DNA of 64,000 nt from Humimonas sp964465015 (GTDB taxonomy: Bacteria; Gemmatimonadota; Gemmatimonadetes; Palauibacterales; Palauibacteraceae). The stretch lies in NCBI GenBank assembly GCA_964465015.1, contig CAYXHP010000091.1, positions 1-64,000 on the forward strand, in the 5' to 3' direction. The notes beneath the pieces are model-generated. The model saw only the letters and a list, made by a program, of their open reading frames with translations, was not told where the DNA came from and ran no database searches. This document shows, piece after piece, positions 58,410 through 64,000 of this stretch (positions are counted from its first letter, which is position 1; each line of letters begins with the position of its first letter). The position numbers and the translations under genes were made by a program.

Positions 58410-59443
58410 GGACCTCCGACTTCGACTACGAGCTCCCCGAGGAGCTCATCGCCCGTCATCCCGCGGCGAGGCGAGACGGGAGCCGTCTCCTGGTCCTGGA
58501 GCGCGACACCGGTCGGCTCGCCGACCGCCGCTTCGGGGATCTTCCCGATCTGCTCGCGCCCGGTGATGCCCTGGTGCTCAACGACACCCGGGTCTTTCCG
58601 GCCCGTCTCCGGGGCCGAAAGCCCACCGGCGCGGCGGCCGAGGTCCTGCTCCTGCGGCCCGCCGAGGCCGAGGACGGGGGCCGCACGTGGCACGCGCTGG
58701 TCCGACCCGGAAGCAAGCTCAAGCCCGGCCGGCGAGTCGTGGTCGCGCCCGACCTCGAGGTAGCGATCCTGGACTCCACCGCGGACGGAGGGCGCCTGGT
58801 GCGCCTCGAGGGTCCGGGCGATCCGCGCGAGCAGATCGAGCGCCACGGCGAGGTGCCGCTTCCACCCTATCTGGGCCGGGAGCCCGAGCCGGCGGACCGC
58901 GAGCGCTACCAGACCGTCTACGCGGAGCACACCGGCAGCGTGGCGGCCCCGACGGCCGGCCTGCACTTCACGCCGGAATTGCTCTCCCGCATCGAGGCCG
59001 CGGGCGTCCGACTCGTGCGCATCACCCTGCACGTCGGGATCGGCACCTTCCGTCCGGTGGACGCCGAGCGCCCCGAGGACCACCAGATGCACGCCGAGCG
59101 CTTTCGTCTGGACGCGGTGGCCGCGGGCCGCCTGAACCGGGTGCGAGACGAGGGAGGGGAGGTGTGGGCCGTCGGGACCACGGCCACCCGGACCCTCGAA
59201 ACGGTGGTGGACGAGTCGGGGCGTTTCCGGGAGGTCGAGGGATGGACCGACCTCTTCATCCATCCGCCCTATCGATTCCGGGCGGTGGACCACCTCCTCA
59301 CGAATTTTCACCTGCCGCGCTCGAGTCTGCTCATGCTCGTCTCGGCCCTGGCCGGGCGCGATCACGTCCTCGAGGCGTACCGCCACGCCGTCGAGCACGG
59401 CTACCGGTTCTATTCGTACGGGGACGCCATGGTGGTGCTGTGA
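58406..59443 (+). CDS. queA: S-adenosylmethionine:tRNA ribosyltransferase-isomerase
   Basis: This 345-aa QueA adds the epoxycyclopentanediol moiety from SAM to preQ1-tRNA. FDYELPEELIARHP, VLNDTRVFPARL, QTVYAEHTGSVAAPTAGLHF and LHVGIGTFRPV are the family blocks, closing with HPPYRFRAVDHLLTNFHLPRSSLLMLVSA. GTG start overlaps the ruvB stop; the stop overlaps tgt. Confidence 0.95.
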   Translation: MRTSDFDYELPEELIARHPAARRDGSRLLVLERDTGRLADRRFGDLPDLLAPGDALVLNDTRVFPARLRGRKPTGAAAEVLLLRPAEAEDGGRTWHALVRPGSKLKPGRRVVVAPDLEVAILDSTADGGRLVRLEGPGDPREQIERHGEVPLPPYLGREPEPADRERYQTVYAEHTGSVAAPTAGLHFTPELLSRIEAAGVRLVRITLHVGIGTFRPVDAERPEDHQMHAERFRLDAVAAGRLNRVRDEGGEVWAVGTTATRTLETVVDESGRFREVEGWTDLFIHPPYRFRAVDHLLTNFHLPRSSLLMLVSALAGRDHVLEAYRHAVEHGYRFYSYGDAMVVL

Positions 59444-60702
59444 GCGGGGGGGGCGGCGGGCGCGTCCCGGAGCCGGCGGAGGGCGGAGCCGGCGAGCCGG
59501 CCGATCGGCACGGGGACGGACTCGCCGTCGGGGCCTTCAGGCTCGACGGCGCGAGCGGACGCGCGCGGGCCGGCACGCTGCGGTTGCGCTCCGGAACCCT
59601 CGACACCCCGTGCTTCATGCCGGTGGGGACCCAGGGCACGGTGAAGTCGCTGACGCCGGAGGACCTGGAGGGCGCCGGGGCCCAGATCGTGCTCGCCAAC
59701 GCGTACCACCTGTACCTGCGTCCGGGGATGGAGGTGGTGGCCCGCATGGGTGGGCTCCATCGGTTCATGCACTGGAAGCGGCCCCTTCTCACCGACTCGG
59801 GGGGCTTCCAGGTCTTCTCGCTGGCCCGCATCAACGAGGTGGATGACGGAGGGGTCACCTTCCAGAGCCACCTGGACGGATCGCGGCACCGGCTCGGCCC
59901 GGAGAAGTCGGTAGAGATTCAGGCGGTCCTCGGCTCCGACATCCTGATGGCCCTGGATGAGTGCCCCTCGGGGGAGTCGGGGCTGGAGGAGGCGCGCCGG
60001 GCGGTCGAGCGAACGCTGGCGTGGCTGGAGCGGTGCCGGGACCGGCACGCCGCGCTCGTCGCCGGGGAGGCGCCACGCGAGCTGGGGGAGCTCGGGTGCG
60101 ACGCGCTGCCCGCCGGGAGTCCCGGGCTCCTGTTTCCCATCTTCCAGGGCGCCTCCTACCCCGACCTCCGGCTCGAGGCGCTCGAGCGGACGCTGGCGGC
60201 CGGTGACTGGCCCGGCATCGGGATCGGGGGACTCTCGGTCGGCGAGCCCCGGGAGGCGACGCTGGAGGTGCTGGAGGCGTGCGAGCCCCGTCTCCCCGGG
60301 GGCGTGCCCCGCTACCTCATGGGCGTGGGCTACCCGGAGGACGTGCTCGAGGCGATCCGGCGTGGGGTCGACATGTTCGACTGCGTCGCCCCGACCCGGA
60401 ACGGCCGCAACGGGACCGCTTTCACCTCGTCGGGCAAGGTCAACGTGAAGGTGTCGCGCTTCTCCGACGATCCCCGACCGCTGGACCCCTCCTGCTCCTG
60501 CGAGCTGTGCCGGCACTATTCACGCGCCTACCTCCGGCACCTGTTCGTGTGCGACGAACTCCTCGGACTGCGGCTCCTCTCGCTCCACAACGTCCACTTC
60601 CTGCTGGATTTGACTTCACGGGCGCGGCGAGCGATCCTCCGGGGCGACTTCGATGCCTGGGCGGACGGGTGGCTGAGGCGCTACCGCGAGGCCGACATTT
60701 GA
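59440..60702 (+). CDS. tgt: tRNA-guanine transglycosylase
   Basis: This 420-aa enzyme exchanges guanine-34 for preQ1. DSGGFQVFSLA has the catalytic base, DMFDCVAPTRNGRNG the nucleophile Asp, and the zinc site is C-x-C-x2-C in SCSCELC with a later His in HNVHF. The GTG start gives a 45-residue Gly/Ala-rich N-terminal extension not usual in the family; a shorter start is possible. Residues FPIFQGASYPDL replace the usual IVQGG segment. Confidence 0.93.
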   Translation: MSGGGGGRVPEPAEGGAGEPADRHGDGLAVGAFRLDGASGRARAGTLRLRSGTLDTPCFMPVGTQGTVKSLTPEDLEGAGAQIVLANAYHLYLRPGMEVVARMGGLHRFMHWKRPLLTDSGGFQVFSLARINEVDDGGVTFQSHLDGSRHRLGPEKSVEIQAVLGSDILMALDECPSGESGLEEARRAVERTLAWLERCRDRHAALVAGEAPRELGELGCDALPAGSPGLLFPIFQGASYPDLRLEALERTLAAGDWPGIGIGGLSVGEPREATLEVLEACEPRLPGGVPRYLMGVGYPEDVLEAIRRGVDMFDCVAPTRNGRNGTAFTSSGKVNVKVSRFSDDPRPLDPSCSCELCRHYSRAYLRHLFVCDELLGLRLLSLHNVHFLLDLTSRARRAILRGDFDAWADGWLRRYREADI

Positions 60703-60838
60703 CCCCCGACCGTCCCCTCCGGGACGCCACACGCTCCGCGACCCACGCGGCCGTCCATCCCGGAGAGCCCGGCCGTCCGGGAACTTCGCCGCACGCGTCC
60801 GGTATCCGATTCCGGCGACACCAGAGCCGAGGAACCAC

Positions 60839-61153
60839 ATGCTGACACCCCACGTTCTGCCGGCGTTGATGGCGGGCCCCCAGGGAGGCGGCGCGAGCCC
60901 CTGGGGCACGCTGATCATGTTCGGCGCCATCTTCGCCATCTTCTACTTCCTGCTCATCCGCCCGCAGCGGAAGCAGCAGAAGGACCACGAGGCGATGGTG
61001 ACGGCGCTGGAGAAGGGCGATCGGGTCGTCACGCTGGGCGGCATCGTCGGGCAGATCATCCATGCCGAGGAAGACCTGCTCACGATCAAGACCGCCGATG
61101 ACACCCGCCTCGTCGTGGAGCGGGGAAAGGTGGGTCGGAAGCTCGCCGAGTGA
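60839..61153 (+). CDS. yajC: Preprotein translocase subunit YajC
   Basis: This 104-aa single-pass membrane protein (LIMFGAIFAIFYFLLIRPQRKQQK) has the conserved RPQRK and GDRVVTLGGIVG. It associates with SecDF in the Sec translocon. ATG 60839 is used; a 136-bp gap precedes it. Confidence 0.95.
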   Translation: MLTPHVLPALMAGPQGGGASPWGTLIMFGAIFAIFYFLLIRPQRKQQKDHEAMVTALEKGDRVVTLGGIVGQIIHAEEDLLTIKTADDTRLVVERGKVGRKLAE

Positions 61154-61178
61154 GCGGGCGCGGCGCCACGGGAGAGCG

Positions 61179-61700
61179 ATGAGCGTGCTGGACATTCGAA
61201 TGTTCGGGGACCCGGTCCTCCGCACGGAGTGCGATCCGGTGCAGGAGCTGGACGACGATCTCCGGAGCTTCATCCGCGACATGCAGGACACGATGTACGC
61301 GGCCGACGGGGTCGGCCTCGCGGCTCCCCAGGTGGGCGTTCCCATCCGCCTGTTCGTCTACGACGTGCGCGATTCCGATCTTCCGGCCGGGGCGCTGGTG
61401 AACCCGCGGATCGAGGAGCGGAGCGGGACCACGAAGGGTGAGGAGGGCTGTCTCAGCATGCCCGGGGTGTCGGAGATCGTGGAGCGCTCCGAGCGCATCG
61501 TGATCACGGGCACGGACGCCGAGGGCGAATCGGTCCGCATCGAGGCCGAGGGGCTCCTCAGTCGCTGCCTGCAGCACGAGCTCGACCACCTGGACGGTGT
61601 CCTTTTCCTGGACCACCTGAGCCCGCTCAAGCGCAAGCTCATCCTCGACCGATGGAGTAAGCTCGCGGAGAGCGGCGAGGTCGGCGCCGGCGCCTCCTGA
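61179..61700 (+). CDS. def: Peptide deformylase
   Basis: This 173-aa enzyme removes the N-formyl group from nascent proteins. All three motifs are present: GVGLAAPQVG, EGCLS (metal Cys) and HELDHLDG (two metal His and catalytic Glu). ATG 61179; upstream of fmt, whose product adds the formyl group to Met-tRNA. Confidence 0.97.
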   Translation: MSVLDIRMFGDPVLRTECDPVQELDDDLRSFIRDMQDTMYAADGVGLAAPQVGVPIRLFVYDVRDSDLPAGALVNPRIEERSGTTKGEEGCLSMPGVSEIVERSERIVITGTDAEGESVRIEAEGLLSRCLQHELDHLDGVLFLDHLSPLKRKLILDRWSKLAESGEVGAGAS

Positions 61701-61720
61701 CCCCGGAGGGCGGGCCGGGC

Positions 61721-62710
61721 ATGCGCGTCCTGTTCTGGGGCACATCGGATTACGCCCTTCCCACCCTGCGGGCCCTGCTCGACTCCCGGCACGAAGTGAT
61801 CGGCGTCGTGACCCGGCCCGACCGGCCGGCCGGCCGTGGCCGTGGCCTGCGCGCCACGCCGGTCAAGGAAGCGGCCGTAGGCGCCGGGATCCCCGTACTT
61901 CAGCCCGAAAAGCCGCGCGGCGAAGCGTTTCTGGAGAGCATAGGCGTCCTCGAGCCGACGATCTCCGTGGTGGCCGCCTACGGGCAGATCCTGCCGGAGC
62001 CGGTGCTGGAGCTCCCGCCTCTCGGGACGCTCAACGTCCACGCTTCGCTCCTTCCGCTGCTCCGCGGCGCCGCGCCGCTCAACTGGGCCATCATCCGGGG
62101 GCACGCGCGCTCGGGCGTCACCATCATCCGCCTGGTCCGGGAGCTCGACGCGGGGCCGATGCTGCGGCAGGATTCGGTGGCGATCGGCTCGGACACGACG
62201 GCCGGGGAGCTGTTCGAGGCGCTGTCCGAGATGGGAGCCCGGCTGTTGGTCGAATGCCTGGAGGAGTTGGAGGCGGGAACGGCCGAGGAGCGGGAGCAGG
62301 ACCACGCGCGCGCCACGTACGCGCCCAAGCTGGATCGTGACGCTTGTCGGCTCGACTGGAGCCTTCAGGCTCCCGAGGTCGACCGCTGGATCCGCGGCTG
62401 CGACCCGTGGCCGTCGGCCTGGAGCCGGCTGGTGCCGGATGTCGCCGGAGCGGAACGGAGCGGCTCGACCGGAGGTGGGCCGGATCCGGAGGAGGGTCTC
62501 GCGGTGCAGCTTTTCGGCTCCCGGCCCGTTTCGGGCGCGGGGGGAGCGCCCGGGGAGATCCTCGTGGCCGACCCGCGGGAGGGCTTGCTGGTCGCGGCGG
62601 GCGAGGGCGCGGTGTGGATCCGCGAGGTGAAGCCCGAGGGGAAGCGGCGCATGGGTGCCGCCGCGTGGATCCGCGGCCGGGGGGCTCGCGCCGGCCAGCA
62701 CTTCGCATGA
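61721..62710 (+). CDS. fmt: Methionyl-tRNA formyltransferase
   Basis: This 329-aa enzyme formylates initiator Met-tRNA with 10-formyltetrahydrofolate. N-terminal VLFWGTSDYALPTLRALLD, the catalytic region LNVHASLLPLLRGAAPLNWAI (Asn and His) and RELDAGPML (Asp) are intact. The stop overlaps thiE by 4 nt. Confidence 0.95.
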   Translation: MRVLFWGTSDYALPTLRALLDSRHEVIGVVTRPDRPAGRGRGLRATPVKEAAVGAGIPVLQPEKPRGEAFLESIGVLEPTISVVAAYGQILPEPVLELPPLGTLNVHASLLPLLRGAAPLNWAIIRGHARSGVTIIRLVRELDAGPMLRQDSVAIGSDTTAGELFEALSEMGARLLVECLEELEAGTAEEREQDHARATYAPKLDRDACRLDWSLQAPEVDRWIRGCDPWPSAWSRLVPDVAGAERSGSTGGGPDPEEGLAVQLFGSRPVSGAGGAPGEILVADPREGLLVAAGEGAVWIREVKPEGKRRMGAAAWIRGRGARAGQHFA

Positions 62711-63339
62711 GGGTGCCGCGCCTCCACGTCCTCGTGACGCCGGAGGTCGCGCACAGGGACCATTTCGAGCGCGAGGCGGCGTCGATGCGGGCCCGGTGTA
62801 GATCCGGACTGGCGCTCCACCTGCGCCTTCCGGGTCTCCCGGGGAGAGATCTCTTCTCGCTCGCCGAGCGGCGAGTGGCCGAGCGAGGCGCGCAGGGGGG
62901 GTGGGTGGTCGTGAACGAGCGGCTGGACGTGGCTCTGGGAGCACGGGCCGACGCGGTGCAGCTGGGCCGGGGCGCGCTTCCGGCGCGCGTAGCCGCGCGC
63001 GTGGCCGGCGGCAGGCTGGCGATCGGCGCGTCCGTCCACGACGTGGAGACGGCGCGCCGCGCGGCCCGGGACGGAGCCAACTTCCTGGTTCTGGGTACGA
63101 TCTTCGCGACACCGTCCCACCCGGACGTCGTGCCCGGCGGGCTGGCTCGGATCGCCGCCTGCGCCGACCTCGGCATCCCGGTGGTCGCGATCGGCGGAAT
63201 CGATGCGCGGCGGGTCTCCGAAGTCCTCGGCGCGGGCGCCGCGGGCGTGGCCGTCGTCCGGGCGGTGTGGGGCGCGGAGGATCCGGTGAGGGCGGCGCAG
63301 GAGCTGCTCGACGCAATGGCGACGGTGGAGGACGCGTGA
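62707..63339 (+). CDS. Thiamine phosphate synthase family protein (ThiE/TenI)
   Basis: This 210-aa TIM barrel resembles ThiE: HVLVTPEVAHRD, VVVNERLDVALGARADAVQLG, GASVHDVETARRAARDGANFLVLGTIF, then IPVVAIGGID and GAGAAGVAVVRAV at the phosphate site. It may make thiamine phosphate or, like TenI, be a non-catalytic relative. Adjacent to thiS and thiG, so a thiamine role is likely. Confidence 0.85.
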   Translation: MRVPRLHVLVTPEVAHRDHFEREAASMRARCRSGLALHLRLPGLPGRDLFSLAERRVAERGAQGGWVVVNERLDVALGARADAVQLGRGALPARVAARVAGGRLAIGASVHDVETARRAARDGANFLVLGTIFATPSHPDVVPGGLARIAACADLGIPVVAIGGIDARRVSEVLGAGAAGVAVVRAVWGAEDPVRAAQELLDAMATVEDA

Positions 63340-63593
63340 GCGAGAACGGGAAGAGTCGAGCGGGCGGAGCCGACATGGACCCCAGGGATGCCATCGAGCT
63401 CCAGGTGAACGGGGAGCCGCGCCGCGTGCCCGGCGGACTGACCGTGGCCGGGCTGCTGGATCGGCTGGAGGTGGACCGTCGCACCGTGGTGGTGGAGTTG
63501 AACCGTCGCATCCTGCGCCGCGAGAACCTCGAGGAGGAGCAACTGGACGCCGGGGACCGGGTGGAGATCGTCCGCTTCGTCGGGGGCGGATGA
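63336..63593 (+). CDS. thiS: Sulfur carrier protein ThiS
   Basis: This 85-aa ubiquitin-fold protein ends in VRFVGGG, giving the Gly-Gly C-terminus that is thiocarboxylated to donate sulfur to ThiG. QVNGEPRRVPGGLTVAGLLD is typical. GTG 63336; ATG 63375 may be the true start, as the first 13 residues are atypical. Confidence 0.9.
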   Translation: MSENGKSRAGGADMDPRDAIELQVNGEPRRVPGGLTVAGLLDRLEVDRRTVVVELNRRILRRENLEEEQLDAGDRVEIVRFVGGG

Positions 63594-63630
63594 TGAGGAA
63601 GCGTAGCGACAGCGTGGAGGAGTTTCGAGC

Positions 63631-64000
63631 ATGAGCACGGTACTGCCCAGGGACGCGGGTCCGCGGACGTCCGCTCCGGCCGATGAGCCGCTCGCCATAG
63701 CGGGACGATCCTTCCGCTCCCGGCTGATCGTGGGGACCGGGAAGTACGATGCCCCCGCGACCATGGTGGAGGCGCTGAGAGCCTCCGGCACCGAGATCGT
63801 CACCGTCGCGGTGCGGCGGATCGACCTGGATGCCACGAAGGAAGAGAGCCTCCTCCATCACCTGGATCCGGAGGAGTTCTTCCTCCTGCCCAACACGGCC
63901 GGGTGCGCCACGGCGGAGGACGCGGTCCGGTACGCGCGCCTGGGCCGGGAAGCGGGACTGCACGATTGGGTGAAGCTCGAGGTGATCGGCGACCAGGAGA
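63631..64000 (+). CDS. thiG: Thiazole synthase (3' partial)
   Basis: ThiG forms the thiazole phosphate of thiamine from dehydroglycine, DXP and ThiS thiocarboxylate. About 123 residues are in the window: LIVGTGKYDAPATMVEALRASG, TVAVRRIDLD, LLPNTAGCATAEDAVRYARLGRE and WVKLEVIGDQE match the family start. A GGAGGAG ribosome site precedes ATG 63631. The rest lies beyond the end. Confidence 0.95.
   Translation, partial: MSTVLPRDAGPRTSAPADEPLAIAGRSFRSRLIVGTGKYDAPATMVEALRASGTEIVTVAVRRIDLDATKEESLLHHLDPEEFFLLPNTAGCATAEDAVRYARLGREAGLHDWVKLEVIGDQE

Noticed and set aside
62600..63640. TPP riboswitch upstream of the thiamine genes
   Set aside because: thiE overlaps fmt and the gaps are too short; no THI-box pattern is present.

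Overview
The window is GC-rich, densely packed chromosomal DNA from a Gram-negative-type bacterium. Envelope signs are outer-membrane and lipoprotein signals, a TonB C-terminal domain, YajC and SPOR proteins. Large sortilin/BNR-propeller exported proteins, a rhomboid with a small C-terminal domain, and frequent GTG/TTG starts would fit Gemmatimonadota or a neighbouring phylum; this is inference from gene content, not a phylogeny. Most of the window is housekeeping DNA, with genes overlapping by 1-17 nt in operons. Layout: 1-3510 holds the end of a NYN/LOTUS RNA-binding protein, a 3-methyladenine glycosylase and an M19 dipeptidase. 3561-4801 holds a promoter, a structured leader of about 200 nt ending in a textbook intrinsic terminator, then an animal-type 6-pyruvoyltetrahydropterin synthase and folE. 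4853-9375 has small zinc-ribbon, membrane and TPR proteins, an acyl-CoA synthetase, cutA and a macro-domain protein. 9428-13841 has DUF445 and lipoprotein genes, a dicarboxylate/glutamate symporter and a DUF1499-like gene. 14040-22724 carries a sugar nucleotidyltransferase, a LeuA-family synthase, a glycerophosphodiesterase, isocitrate dehydrogenase, glutaryl-CoA dehydrogenase and a saccharopine-dehydrogenase-like reductase. The accessory part is 22760-25168. An intact tRNA-Arg(TCG) gene is followed by two single-gene segments. Each segment ends in a 198-bp direct repeat (about 92% identical by eye) whose last 42 bp copy the 3' half of that tRNA. This looks like a tandem, integrase-less, tRNA-targeted cassette array and is the best candidate for an undescribed system. 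25511-38497 continues with a glycine-zipper exported protein, a cysteine-desulfurase-like enzyme plus FAH hydrolase, a BNR-repeat protein, MscL with an added zinc ribbon, a PAS-GGDEF-EAL protein with a degenerate EAL domain, an outer-membrane barrel and an M30-like metallopeptidase lipoprotein. 38737-39145 is the RNase P RNA, followed by a paired active/inactive M16 peptidase operon, a NUDIX hydrolase, and an ECF sigma factor with its anti-sigma factor. 44363-55206 has holA, a SPOR protein, mutS, a TonB-domain lipoprotein, cystathionine beta-synthase, ddl, a rhomboid protease and a divergent EF-G paralogue. 55435-64000 is a long co-directional run: yebC, ruvC-ruvA-ruvB, queA-tgt, yajC, def-fmt, thiE-thiS-thiG (thiG runs off the end). 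It joins Holliday-junction processing, queuosine tRNA modification, protein export, initiator-Met formylation/deformylation and thiamine synthesis. No CRISPR array, rRNA, transposase or integrase was seen.
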